Below, in pieces: positions 8,680 to 16,786 of a stretch of DNA of 64,000 bases; the stretch's first letter is position 1; every line of letters begins with the position of its first letter. The stretch covers positions 207,516-271,515 of the forward strand of contig NZ_CP081959.1 of the NCBI RefSeq assembly GCF_019823105.1. The letters run 5' to 3'. Below the pieces are notes generated by a model. The model worked only from the letters and a program-made list of their open reading frames with translations, had not been told where the DNA came from and searched no databases. Made by a program: the position numbers and the translations under genes. This DNA comes from Halobaculum magnesiiphilum (GTDB lineage: Archaea; Halobacteriota; Halobacteria; Halobacteriales; Haloferacaceae).

Positions 8680-9157
8680 ACTCTCGAAAGCTGTTAATCG
8701 GCCGTAGGCCAGTCAGCGTTGAAACCGTTCTGGTTCGACGTTCGAACTTCTCCGCTCGTATATCGACTTACGTGGCGACATCAAGGGCGTATGGTCGGTT
8801 ACAACAGATCGGCTAACGAAGAACGAAGTTGTACAAACATTTCCTTTGACGGCGTGGAAGTAGCTTTTTGTTCAGAGTGGTTGTCCTCGACCGGGGACTG
8901 ACTCTCCGCTTCTCGCTCTTCTTCGTAGGCGTCGCAGTAGATGCACATAGAAAAGAGTAGTCAGAGCGCCTCTATAAAACCATTTGACCGAAGATGGGCT
9001 ATCGCGGAGAATCGGGACTATGGAGCACTACCTGGTTAAGAGTGAGACGTTATACTGCACGAATATTAACTAACGGCTGAATCACTGCCATATTCTATTA
9101 ACGATGAGGGGATCAATAACAGACGATTTATTATATCGTGAAGCTCAATTCGAGATA
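8680..9157. other. Intergenic region with one small candidate gene
   Basis: About 480 bp lie between the zinc-finger gene and the DUF7541-like gene. The only candidate coding signal I see is the small Cys-bearing frame on the minus strand, listed separately. From about 8950 on the sequence becomes AT-rich (for example around 9055-9100 and 9126-9136), as expected for haloarchaeal promoters feeding the gene at 9158. Confidence 0.4.
8799..8948 (-). CDS. Candidate 49-residue acidic protein with a CxxC start
   Basis: The minus-strand frame from ATG 8948 to TAA 8799 starts MCIYCDAYEEERE and ends VQLRSSLADLL. One CxxC at the N-terminus and the strongly acidic composition resemble small haloarchaeal zinc or redox proteins, but there is only one Cys pair. 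The acidic bias is the main support, because a chance frame in GC-rich DNA would rather be Arg-rich. Confidence 0.35.
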   Translation of the reverse strand: MCIYCDAYEEEREAESQSPVEDNHSEQKATSTPSKEMFVQLRSSLADLL

Positions 9158-9562
9158 ATGAGCGATCCATCTGACTCGGACGCAACCTTCACCGGATCGA
9201 GTCCATGGCCACTCTTCGTCGCGATTGGATTTGCTCTCTCGGAGGTCGGTGTCGTCCTCGGGCTTCGGCCTGTCTCTGTTGCGGGACTGTTGTTGTTCGT
9301 CGGATCTGTCGCTGGCATTCTCACAGAGGCGGAGTATATCGCTGAGCCAGCGAAAGCAGCAGGTGTTCAAGGACTCATCCTTGTCGGTCTCGGTGTCTTG
9401 TTGATCACACAGAACCAGACCGGGACGACAATCCGCGGTCAATCGATTGCGATCGCTGGAATCCTGTGTCTCGTTGGTGCACTTGTCTGGGTAGGCTTCG
9501 TTCGGAGGGAAACCCGCGCCACGGTAGCGACAGCGGAGACATCGGAAACAACATCTGATTGA
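9158..9562 (+). CDS. Small membrane protein of the haloarchaeal cox-cluster type (DUF7541-like)
   Basis: This 134-residue protein starts MSDPSDSDATF from the ATG at 9158. Translation from 9104 would add an 18-residue leader that I do not trust. Four hydrophobic helices begin with SPWPLFVAIGFALSEVGVV, the signature of a small membrane family that in haloarchaeal chromosomes sits near cytochrome oxidase genes. No catalytic residues are visible. Its presence fits the respiratory flavour of the window (two ctaA-like genes, cydAB, cupredoxins), but here it stands apart from those genes. Confidence 0.7.
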   Translation: MSDPSDSDATFTGSSPWPLFVAIGFALSEVGVVLGLRPVSVAGLLLFVGSVAGILTEAEYIAEPAKAAGVQGLILVGLGVLLITQNQTGTTIRGQSIAIAGILCLVGALVWVGFVRRETRATVATAETSETTSD

Positions 9563-9602
9563 GGGACCGTACTACAGTAGAATTCGCTACAACAAGAGAG
9601 AG

Positions 9603-9763
9603 ATCACGTTCGTGGTTCTACTTGCCATCAGAATCGGTAGGGGGCGATAATGAGTCCGATGAGTACCAATGGTGATGTGGTCAGCGCCGGTCTCATCGTG
9701 TGTGGAGTCCGTACGCTTCTCCTCGAGATCAAACACGGCGAGTATCGACCAATCCGGACTTAG
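9603..9763 (+). pseudogene. Remnant of a DUF7333-like small membrane protein gene
   Basis: The frame from ATG 9650 to TAG 9763 ends LLEIKHGEYRPIRT. This resembles the end of the intact DUF7333-like protein at 20883 (FFLGMKHGEFRASP). Just upstream, in a different frame from 9603, the residues ITFVVLLAI resemble that family's first helix but run into stops at 9645. The two pieces together look like one small membrane gene broken by a frameshift. No start codon is found for the upstream part. The rest of 9563-9890 holds nothing else I recognise apart from AT-rich sequence before the ATPase gene. Confidence 0.4.
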
Positions 9764-9890
9764 GTCCGGGGAATGGGACGGATTATCGGCCGATTTAATA
9801 ACTCGTCCCGAATACTTTATTAGATACTACCATAATAAGGGGTTTTAGTAGCAGCCGATTTAATAAGTCTGTAGTAGCTAGCAGGACGTA

Positions 9891-12575
9891 ATGACCTCAC
9901 CTGACGAGGAATCCCACGACGGGAGTGGTGAACCACCGGATCACACCCACGACCACGGAGCGGATTCTCACGAGCAGGGTCATACACATGACCACGATCA
10001 CAAGGATCACGAGCACGACAATCACACTGGACAAGATGGTGATGACGTTGCCCCATCGATAGACCAGGGAGACGTTGCACAGTTCTCCGTCCCGGAGATG
10101 GACTGCCCATCCTGTGCAGGAAAGGTCGAAAACAGCGTCGGAAAGCTAAACGGAATCCGGAGCGTCGACCCGCAAGTGACGACAGGGACGTTGACCGTCT
10201 CGTACGACGGCGAGCAAACGAGTGCCACCGCGATTGCTAATCGGGTTGAAAAGGCCGGGTACACGGTGGAGGACACTGGCGAGGTCACCTCGAAATTCAC
10301 GGTTCCGGAGATGGATTGTCCGTCGTGTGCGGGCAAAATCGAAAACGCCCTTGACCGGGTTGGTGGAGTGACAACATACGAGACGCAGCCGACGACCGGA
10401 ACCGTCGTCGTCACGTACGATTCGTCGCGGGCTGGGGAAGCTGACGTCATCGACGCGATCGAAAGCGCTGGGTACGAGGTCACGGATACGACAGGCGACG
10501 AATCGGGGCGTCAGGAAGCGAGCGGAGAGCGCGAGAGCATCTGGACAAGTTCGCGCGCACTCAAGACGTGGGTGAGCGGTGGATTCGTCGCCTTCGGCTT
10601 ACTCTTCGAGTTCTTCCTGACCGGCCAGAATATACAGATCGCAGGTCTTCTCGGGACGGATCTACTGGTCGCTGACGTCCTGTTTCTGATTGCAGTGGCC
10701 ACCGGCGGCCAGGAGATCCTTCGCAACGGCTACTACTCGGCGCGGAATCTGAACCTCGATATCGACTTCCTGATGTCGGTGGCTATCCTCGGCGCACTCG
10801 TTGCGAGTCTTGTCTTCGGTGAGGCACTCTACTTCGAGGCCGCCACCCTCGCGTTCCTGTTCAGCATCGCGGAACTGCTGGAGCGCTACTCGATGGACCG
10901 TGCCCGAAACTCCCTCCGCGAACTAATGGATCTCTCACCGGATGAAGCAACCGTCAAGCGGAACGGGAGCACGGAGACGATTCCCGTCGACGAGGTCGCC
11001 GTGGGAGACATCGTCGTCGTCAAGCCAGGGGAGAAAATCCCGATGGACGGAAGCGTCATCGACGGTGAGAGCGCCGTCAACCAGGCACCGATCACGGGTG
11101 AAAGCGTCCCTGTCGACAAGACGACGGGCGACGAGGTGTACGCCGGCACTATCAACGAGGAGGGGTATCTCGAGGTCGAGGTCACCTCCGAGGCCGGCGA
11201 CAACACGCTCTCCCGCATCGTGGAGATGGTTGAGGACGCCCAGTCGAACAAGACCGAACGCGAACAGTTCGTTGAGCGCTTCTCGACGTACTACACGCCA
11301 GTCGTCGTCGGCTTCGCCATCCTGACGACGGTAGCAAGCCCGTACATCTTCGGCACGACCTGGTCCACGGCCGTCGTCTACGGACTGACGCTGTTGGTGT
11401 TGGCCTGTCCATGTGCGTTTGTCATCTCGACGCCTGTCTCGGTGGTGTCGGGAATTACGAGCGCCGCGAAGAACGGCGTCCTGATCAAGGGCGGGAATCA
11501 CCTCGAAGCGATGGGTGCGGTCGATGTCGTCGCGTTCGACAAGACGGGAACACTGACGAAGGGTGAGCTCACCGTCACCGACGTCGTTCCCCTAAACGGG
11601 AACTCGGAGGAGGACGTGCTCCGGTGTGCACGGGGACTCGAACAACGGAGTGAACACCCCATCGGCGAGGCAATCGTCGCCGAAGCCGGCAGCGCAGGGG
11701 TCACCGAGCGCGAGGTCGATGACTTCGAGAGCATCACCGGAAAGGGTGTTCGTGCCGATATCGACGGTACTCCGCACTTCGCAGGCAAACCGGGTCTGTT
11801 TGAGGAGTTAGATTTCGATCTTTCGCACGTACACGCGACGACCGACGGTGGCGTCGTGACACAGACAGCCCGGCAGATGTGTGACCGGAACAACTGTCTC
11901 GATCTCCTCGAGGAGACCGTTCCCGAACTCCAGGCTGAAGGCAAGACCGTCGTCCTCGTTGGGACCGAAGACGAACTCGAGGGCGTCATCGCGGTCGCCG
12001 ACGAGATTCGGCCGGAAGCGAAGCGAACGGTGACGCGACTGAAGCAACTCGGTGTCTCCCGAACCGTGATGCTGACGGGGGACAACGAACGGACTGCCCG
12101 CGCGATCGCCGACCAGGTCGGTGTCGACGAGTACCAGGCCGAACTACTCCCCGAGGACAAGGTGACGGCGATCGAGGAGCTCGTCGAGGAGTACGACGGC
12201 GTTGCGATGGTCGGAGACGGCATCAATGACGCACCGGCGCTCGCCACTGCCACGGTCGGCGTGGCGATGGGGGCTGCCGGGACTGATACCGCATTGGAGA
12301 CCGCGGACATCGCCCTGATGGGTGATGACCTCGCGAAGCTTCCGTACCTCTACGAACTCGCAAACGATGCGAACGGTGTCATCCGGCAGAACATCTGGTC
12401 GAGTCTCGCTGTCAAAGCCGGGCTGGCGGTCGCAGTCCCGTTCGGATACGTCCCGATTTGGCTCGCTGTCCTCGCTGGGGATGCCGGGATGACGACGGCC
12501 GTTACCGGGAACGCGATGCGACTCTCTCGAATCACGCCAGACACAGACACCGAAACCAACGCTTCGGAGGGGTAA
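9891..12575 (+). CDS. P1B-2 Zn/Cd-type heavy-metal ATPase with two HMA domains
   Basis: This 894-residue exporter pumps soft divalent ions out of the cytoplasm with ATP. A His/Asp-rich leader (residues 9-46) is followed by two HMA domains with MDCPSCAGK loops (Cys72/Cys75 and Cys143/Cys146). Eight membrane helices follow. The transport motif is Cys506-Pro507-Cys508 (ACPCAFVISTP), the phosphorylated residue is Asp550 in DKTGTLT, the nucleotide-domain HP lies in RSEHPIGE, and the hinge is GDGINDAPA. The last helices carry a Lys (SLAVKAGLA) and an Asp (GDAGMTTAVTGNA), as in ZntA, which is the basis for calling P1B-2 (Zn, Cd, Pb). An insert with HVHATT and MCDRNNC sits in the nucleotide domain. 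It heads a four-gene operon with a Zn-type CDF. Confidence 0.9.
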   Translation: MTSPDEESHDGSGEPPDHTHDHGADSHEQGHTHDHDHKDHEHDNHTGQDGDDVAPSIDQGDVAQFSVPEMDCPSCAGKVENSVGKLNGIRSVDPQVTTGTLTVSYDGEQTSATAIANRVEKAGYTVEDTGEVTSKFTVPEMDCPSCAGKIENALDRVGGVTTYETQPTTGTVVVTYDSSRAGEADVIDAIESAGYEVTDTTGDESGRQEASGERESIWTSSRALKTWVSGGFVAFGLLFEFFLTGQNIQIAGLLGTDLLVADVLFLIAVATGGQEILRNGYYSARNLNLDIDFLMSVAILGALVASLVFGEALYFEAATLAFLFSIAELLERYSMDRARNSLRELMDLSPDEATVKRNGSTETIPVDEVAVGDIVVVKPGEKIPMDGSVIDGESAVNQAPITGESVPVDKTTGDEVYAGTINEEGYLEVEVTSEAGDNTLSRIVEMVEDAQSNKTEREQFVERFSTYYTPVVVGFAILTTVASPYIFGTTWSTAVVYGLTLLVLACPCAFVISTPVSVVSGITSAAKNGVLIKGGNHLEAMGAVDVVAFDKTGTLTKGELTVTDVVPLNGNSEEDVLRCARGLEQRSEHPIGEAIVAEAGSAGVTEREVDDFESITGKGVRADIDGTPHFAGKPGLFEELDFDLSHVHATTDGGVVTQTARQMCDRNNCLDLLEETVPELQAEGKTVVLVGTEDELEGVIAVADEIRPEAKRTVTRLKQLGVSRTVMLTGDNERTARAIADQVGVDEYQAELLPEDKVTAIEELVEEYDGVAMVGDGINDAPALATATVGVAMGAAGTDTALETADIALMGDDLAKLPYLYELANDANGVIRQNIWSSLAVKAGLAVAVPFGYVPIWLAVLAGDAGMTTAVTGNAMRLSRITPDTDTETNASEG

Positions 12576-12576
12576 G

Positions 12577-13014
12577 ATGGGTGCTGAGAACGAGGGAAAT
12601 ACAACGTCCCATACGGAGGCAGACCAGCAGCAATACCCGTTCGGACTCTCGTCTCCGCAGTTTGCCGTCCTCGTTGTGCTCGTTGGGCTCATCGGTCCCG
12701 GTTTACTGGTATACACCCTCGAACAGGCGAATCTCTCTGGCGTTGCTGATCTCGTGTGGATCGTCGGCTATGGTACAACCATATTCGTCGTTTGGTTCAT
12801 CTGGCTTCGTCCGCTCGATTTCAGTGGCTCCTCTGCCCAGGATATATCGCTCACCGAGGAATCGGAAGAGTCCGACACAGCAGCTGAGGAACGCGATAGC
12901 GAGTCTGACTCCTCGGATCGTACTGAATCCTCGGCGGAGGATTCGACGTTGGTGACCGAAGATAGGTCGGAGGAGTCTACTCAGGAATCCCCAGAGTCCT
13001 CGGATTCGAAGTAG
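12577..13014 (+). CDS. Two-helix membrane protein with long acidic tail
   Basis: The ATG follows the ATPase stop after one base, so the gene is almost certainly co-translated with it. The 145-residue product has two hydrophobic helices (about residues 28-46 and 57-77) and ends in a roughly 60-residue Ser/Glu/Asp tail (TEESEESDTAAEERD and similar). I know no characterised family. A tail of this kind could hold cations near the exporter or simply be a haloadapted linker; both are guesses. The CDF gene follows after 21 bp. Confidence 0.7.
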   Translation: MGAENEGNTTSHTEADQQQYPFGLSSPQFAVLVVLVGLIGPGLLVYTLEQANLSGVADLVWIVGYGTTIFVVWFIWLRPLDFSGSSAQDISLTEESEESDTAAEERDSESDSSDRTESSAEDSTLVTEDRSEESTQESPESSDSK

Positions 13015-13035
13015 CTCTCCCTCCAAAGTGAATGT

Positions 13036-13971
13036 ATGACGCTCCATGAACACACACAAGAGGATACGGCAGAACACGAACACCCGTCTGAAACAAGTGG
13101 TAGTACGCGTCGGCTTGCGCTCGTCGCGGTCGTCAATTTCCTTGGATTCGTCATCGAACTGGCTGGTGGACTCCTGTTCGGGTCGGTCGCGCTTATCAGC
13201 GACGCACTCCACATGCTGTTCGATATGCTGGCGTACGCGATGGCGTTCGGCGCGAGCTACACCGCCGAACGGTTCGAGGGTGGCGAGGCGTGGTCGTACG
13301 GTCTCCACCGACTGGAGCCGGTTGCGGCCTTCCTGAACGGCGTCTTGCTCCTCCCGATGGTCGGATACATCGTCTGGGAGTCCTACCAGCGGTTCCTCGA
13401 GCCGGTGGCGATCAATCCAGAGTTGACGCTGATCATCGCGACGGGTGGCCTGCTGGTGAACATCGGCTCCGTGTACGTGTTGCAGGGTGGTGAGATGAGT
13501 CTCAACGAGCGCGGGGCGTTCTACCACCTGCTCGGTGACGCCGGGGGATCTGTTGCGGTAATCGTCTCGACTGCCGCCGTCGCAGTGTTTGACCTCCCTA
13601 TCGCAGACCCCGTGGCGGCCGTGCTCATCGGGCTGCTGGTGCTCGCGTCGGCTGGGAACGTCCTCCGAGAAAGCACCTCGATCCTGTTGGAACGGAGCCC
13701 GGTGTCGTCCGAAGAACTCCGGGATGAATTGACGACACTCGATGGCGTCGACCAAATCGAGGATCTCCACGTCTGGCAAGTCTGTAGTCAACTCACCGTC
13801 GCAACCGTCCGGCTCACCGATACGGCGACCACACTCGAGGAGCAACGGACAATCCAGTCACGGGTTCACGATCATCTCACGGGTCGAGGAATCGACCACG
13901 CAACCGTCGAGCTCGTCGGGCATACCGACCCCGATACTGACCCTGTCGGTACGACGAATCACTCCCACTAG
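13036..13971 (+). CDS. CDF cation efflux transporter, Zn-type
   Basis: This 311-residue cation diffusion facilitator exports metal in exchange for protons. It has six helices and a C-terminal cytoplasmic domain from about residue 220. The site residues in helix 2 are His59 and Asp63 (SDALHMLFD) and in helix 5 His164 and Asp168 (YHLLGDAGGS). This HD-HD pattern is typical of Zn/Cd exporters such as ZitB and CzcD. The N-terminal tail has His residues (HEHTQEDTAEHEH). Its place directly after a P1B-2 ATPase fits joint Zn/Cd efflux. It differs from the other two CDF proteins in the window, which have HD-DD sites. Confidence 0.88.
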   Translation: MTLHEHTQEDTAEHEHPSETSGSTRRLALVAVVNFLGFVIELAGGLLFGSVALISDALHMLFDMLAYAMAFGASYTAERFEGGEAWSYGLHRLEPVAAFLNGVLLLPMVGYIVWESYQRFLEPVAINPELTLIIATGGLLVNIGSVYVLQGGEMSLNERGAFYHLLGDAGGSVAVIVSTAAVAVFDLPIADPVAAVLIGLLVLASAGNVLRESTSILLERSPVSSEELRDELTTLDGVDQIEDLHVWQVCSQLTVATVRLTDTATTLEEQRTIQSRVHDHLTGRGIDHATVELVGHTDPDTDPVGTTNHSH

Positions 13972-13973
13972 CG

Positions 13974-14381
13974 ATGTCCCACACAGCACCCAATCGAATG
14001 TTCGAAGTGTTGGACGAGACGAACGAGAACCTCATTGCGATTCGCGTCGGGAAGGGCACGCGAACAGGCTATCAAGAGCTGTACTCGCTCCTCGTCGAAA
14101 AGAGCGACCAGTACGGGCATATCCACGTGTACGAGGAAGTTCCGAACTGGACGTTCGGGACGTTTCTCACACACCTCCACGGGGTGGTTCCCGATCTCCG
14201 GTACGGCCCCGACTTCGATATCGACCGGTACGCCGCAGTCGGCGATACACGATGGGCGAAACTCTTGTTTGACTGGTGGTATGCAATCCGGACGATCTGG
14301 CCAGTCGCTCCCAACGAAATGCGATATTTTGACGGCAAGAAACGCGAGCAAGCTCTCGGCTGGCTTCGAGAGGAAATTTAG
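13974..14381 (+). CDS. SpoIIAA-like STAS/SEC14-fold protein
   Basis: The 135-residue cytosolic protein matches the SpoIIAA-like family. The pattern is FEVLDETNENLIAIRVGKGTR, then a central HIHVYEEVPNW strand, DLRYGPDFD, VGDTRWAKL and a C-terminal YFDGKKREQALGWL helix. These proteins bind hydrophobic ligands or act as regulators, and their function in archaea is unknown. It starts 2 bp after the CDF stop and ends the Zn/Cd operon. Its stop overlaps the convergent arylsulfotransferase gene by 4 bp. Confidence 0.78.
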   Translation: MSHTAPNRMFEVLDETNENLIAIRVGKGTRTGYQELYSLLVEKSDQYGHIHVYEEVPNWTFGTFLTHLHGVVPDLRYGPDFDIDRYAAVGDTRWAKLLFDWWYAIRTIWPVAPNEMRYFDGKKREQALGWLREEI

Positions 14382-15700
14382 TTACGAATTCGGTCAACTC
14401 CGCCGCCGACAATGAGGAGCGCAGAGACAAGCGTCAGGCCGAGTTGTGGTTCCCCGAACCAGAACGGCGTCGAGGGAACAACGGCCCGAAGCCCGACCAG
14501 GAGTAGTGAGAGGCCCGGCACGCCGGCGTCAGTGCTGTCGACGCCGCTTCCGTTAGTCGTATACTTCGGGGCTCCAACAGGCTCACCGTAGGGAAGTCGG
14601 TCGGCTTCGTATGGGATACGCTCTGTTCGAACGCTCCAGACGACAGTTCCGGATTCGTCGACCTCGACGAGTCGCCGGTTGAGCGTGTCGGTGATGAGCG
14701 TGTTTCCGTTCGGGAGCCGATCTGCATCCCGAGGCCAATCGAATGCGACCCCCTCAACCTGATCTAAGGCCCACGCTGGCTCCCACTCACCGGCCTCCGT
14801 TCGATGGAGCTCGACAACCCGGTCGTTCTCGCTGTCAGCGACGAGGACGGCATCATCTCCGAGCCACTGTGGGTTGTGCTGGTGGTTGAGCACGTCGGGG
14901 TCACCACATCGAATATCGCCATCACCATCATAGTCGGCTAACTGGCCTGATTTACGACAGTTGGCATCGTTCGAATCGTTCGTGTCCTCGTTGATGACGT
15001 CGACGACGCCTTCTCCGCGCTCGATGACGAGAAGCTGGTTGGCATTGCGTACTGAGACGAGATAGCGCCCGGTGCTGATGACGTCCACGTCGTTGATGTG
15101 CAGCCAGTCGGTCGTCGTCGGATCTTGTGGAGCGTCGTAGAACGAACTCGCATTCCACTGCCACGTGACTTCGCCGTTCTTGACAGTAAAGATACGCTCG
15201 TACTCCATATCGGTGACCAAGTATTCTCCCGATTCGAGTCGTTCGACATCGTGGACTTCGCTGTTCTTGTTCGTTCGCACCGGGAAGCTGTACTCCGAAA
15301 GCACCCGAGTGTCTTGTCCGGGGTCAATGACTCGGAATCCCGTTCGGGTACAGGGAGACTCGTACGGTCCGCACGAAGCGTACCCGCTGTCCATGAACCC
15401 GGCTAACACTGTTCCGTTCTCCGTTTGTGTGACGTCGAAATAGCTATCAGCACTCGATTCGCGCCAGGTAGTGTTCGTACCGTTGAGGAGGTAGACGCTA
15501 CCGTATTCGTGCCAGCCTGGGCCACCCCCCTGAGACCCGACCAAGGTCCGGGACGTCTGGTCTGTCTCCGAAGCCGTCCCAATCGCAGGGGCGAGCATTG
15601 CACTGCTAACAAGCGTGAGAACGAACAGAACCACGCCGAAAAGGATTAGGTAGCTACCCCGACGGAGATCAGGAACGGCACCATTCGGAATGGCGTTCAT
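14378..15700 (-). CDS. Arylsulfotransferase-family (ASST-like) membrane-anchored beta-propeller
   Basis: This 440-residue protein has an N-terminal helix (YLILFGVVLFVLTLV), a large extracytoplasmic domain and a C-terminal helix near residues 400-435. The propeller repeats are visible as DVTQTENGTVLAGF, HDVERLESGEYLVTD, HINDVDVISTGRYLVS and ADRLPNGNTLITDT, alternating with His-bearing loops (HNPQWLGDDAVLV). This fits the arylsulfotransferase superfamily, which transfers sulfate between phenols, although many archaeal members are uncharacterised and may be NHL-like sensors. Its start overlaps the preceding DUF7521-like gene by 4 bp. Confidence 0.7.
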   Translation of the reverse strand: MNAIPNGAVPDLRRGSYLILFGVVLFVLTLVSSAMLAPAIGTASETDQTSRTLVGSQGGGPGWHEYGSVYLLNGTNTTWRESSADSYFDVTQTENGTVLAGFMDSGYASCGPYESPCTRTGFRVIDPGQDTRVLSEYSFPVRTNKNSEVHDVERLESGEYLVTDMEYERIFTVKNGEVTWQWNASSFYDAPQDPTTTDWLHINDVDVISTGRYLVSVRNANQLLVIERGEGVVDVINEDTNDSNDANCRKSGQLADYDGDGDIRCGDPDVLNHQHNPQWLGDDAVLVADSENDRVVELHRTEAGEWEPAWALDQVEGVAFDWPRDADRLPNGNTLITDTLNRRLVEVDESGTVVWSVRTERIPYEADRLPYGEPVGAPKYTTNGSGVDSTDAGVPGLSLLLVGLRAVVPSTPFWFGEPQLGLTLVSALLIVGGGVDRIRN

Positions 15701-15975
15701 TTCTGGATATACAGCGAGTACATGATGACCGCGAGACCAAGCGCGACGAACAGGCTGTTGATGAGCACGCCGAGTGCCAATCCGACAGAAAAGAACTGGT
15801 TGGCCACGCCAGTCAGGATTGCCCCGAGTGTGATGATACCGAACCCGACACCAAGGACACGTAGCGAGTCCGCACCCGTACGCCGATAGGCCTTAAATGC
15901 AATGTAGGTGATCCCGCCACCGAGAAGCAGGATTACGAACTTGACGACTGCAATCGCCGTGATGACGCCGTTCAT
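15697..15975 (-). CDS. DUF7521-like small membrane protein
   Basis: The 92-residue protein has three hydrophobic helices, starting ITAIAVVKFVILLLGGGITYI. It lies between a winged-helix gene and the arylsulfotransferase-like gene and overlaps each by 4 bp. In haloarchaea a small three-helix protein is frequently paired with an ArsR-like winged-helix gene in this way, so it may act as a membrane partner of the regulator. There is no known activity. Confidence 0.7.
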   Translation of the reverse strand: MNGVITAIAVVKFVILLLGGGITYIAFKAYRRTGADSLRVLGVGFGIITLGAILTGVANQFFSVGLALGVLINSLFVALGLAVIMYSLYIQK

Positions 15976-16349
15976 ACTTCGTCCCCCATCATCGACCAGA
16001 TATCTGCAAGCCGTTCGTCGGTAGATTGCGGTGGCCGATCGACATTCACTGAAAACGTACCTGAGTCGTCCATAGAGATCGTGACATCCTCGAACGACCG
16101 TTCGTAGTAGGTAACCCGTCCACCTCCAGGGTTGATCGTCTCTTGTTCTCGAACGAGGGAAGCGGAACTGAGGAGTTCTAATTTTCGATACAGCGTCGAC
16201 TTGGGGATGTCACATGCGTCGAGGAGCTCGTTCGCAGTCATTGGTTCGATAGTTTCCCGGAGAATAGTCCGACACGCGGGATCATCCAGCGCATCGAGGA
16301 CATCCTGCAGCCCTGGAGGGTCCTCGGAAGACACTGAATTATCTCCCAT
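15972..16349 (-). CDS. ArsR-like winged-helix regulator
   Basis: The start at 16349 (MGDNSVSSEDPPG) is preferred over upstream in-frame codons, which encode an unlikely leader. The 125-residue protein contains one winged helix: LDDPACRTILRE, ANELLDACDIPKSTLYRKLELL as recognition region, then a wing with GGGRVTYYERS. No metal-binding Cys cluster is present. It heads a three-gene unit with 4-bp overlaps (winged helix, DUF7521-like protein, arylsulfotransferase-like protein) and is the probable regulator of that unit. Confidence 0.75.
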   Translation of the reverse strand: MGDNSVSSEDPPGLQDVLDALDDPACRTILRETIEPMTANELLDACDIPKSTLYRKLELLSSASLVREQETINPGGGRVTYYERSFEDVTISMDDSGTFSVNVDRPPQSTDERLADIWSMMGDEV

Positions 16350-16499
16350 TATTCGAGAATACGTGTTCGTCGGGAAATGGAGTCCGATTATGGACGAGAG
16401 GGTCCATCGGCACCCCGTATTCATTACGGATCCGGGCTGGGGAGTGATGATGGCTGATCCATCCAATGAGGGTGAACATAGTGACACAGTTATGAAACG

Positions 16500-16727
16500 C
16501 TATGATTCCTGTTGAGTTTCGAGTCGTTGTTCGCCGGCGTCGGTAATCTCGTAGAGACCCCTCCCGCGCGGAACAATACAGCCCTCACTGTGGAGATGAG
16601 CACACGCTTGGTCGATAGTGATCGGGTGCCCATCGACGATATTAGTGATCTCCATCACATGGCAAGGTGACTCGTCAACGAGCACCTCCAATACTTCGAC
16701 CTCGGTCTGTATTGAGAACTCGGTCAT
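16500..16727 (-). CDS. Small winged-helix DNA-binding protein
   Basis: The product is 75 residues from ATG 16727 (MTEFSIQTEVEVLEVLVDE). It has a compact winged helix with an ITIDQACAHLHSEGCIVPRG recognition and wing segment and a C-terminal YEITDAGEQRLE. The layout resembles the DNA-binding half of PadR/MarR-type archaeal regulators. It lies 59 bp downstream of the TFB gene on the same strand and may be read through from it. Confidence 0.65.
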   Translation of the reverse strand: MTEFSIQTEVEVLEVLVDESPCHVMEITNIVDGHPITIDQACAHLHSEGCIVPRGRGLYEITDAGEQRLETQQES

Positions 16728-16786
16728 AGTAGATAACGTGTCATTGGCATATCCGTAGCTGTATTTCGCCCGCAAAGGCCGGCCGG

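Noticed and set aside
8719..8901. 60-codon plus-strand frame
   Set aside because: No motif and a non-acidic composition; the minus-strand Cys-bearing frame overlapping it is the better candidate, though also weak.
11498..12310. Minus-strand 270-codon frame inside the Zn/Cd ATPase gene
   Set aside because: Ser/Thr/Ala-rich shadow of the ATPase coding strand without any recognisable domain.
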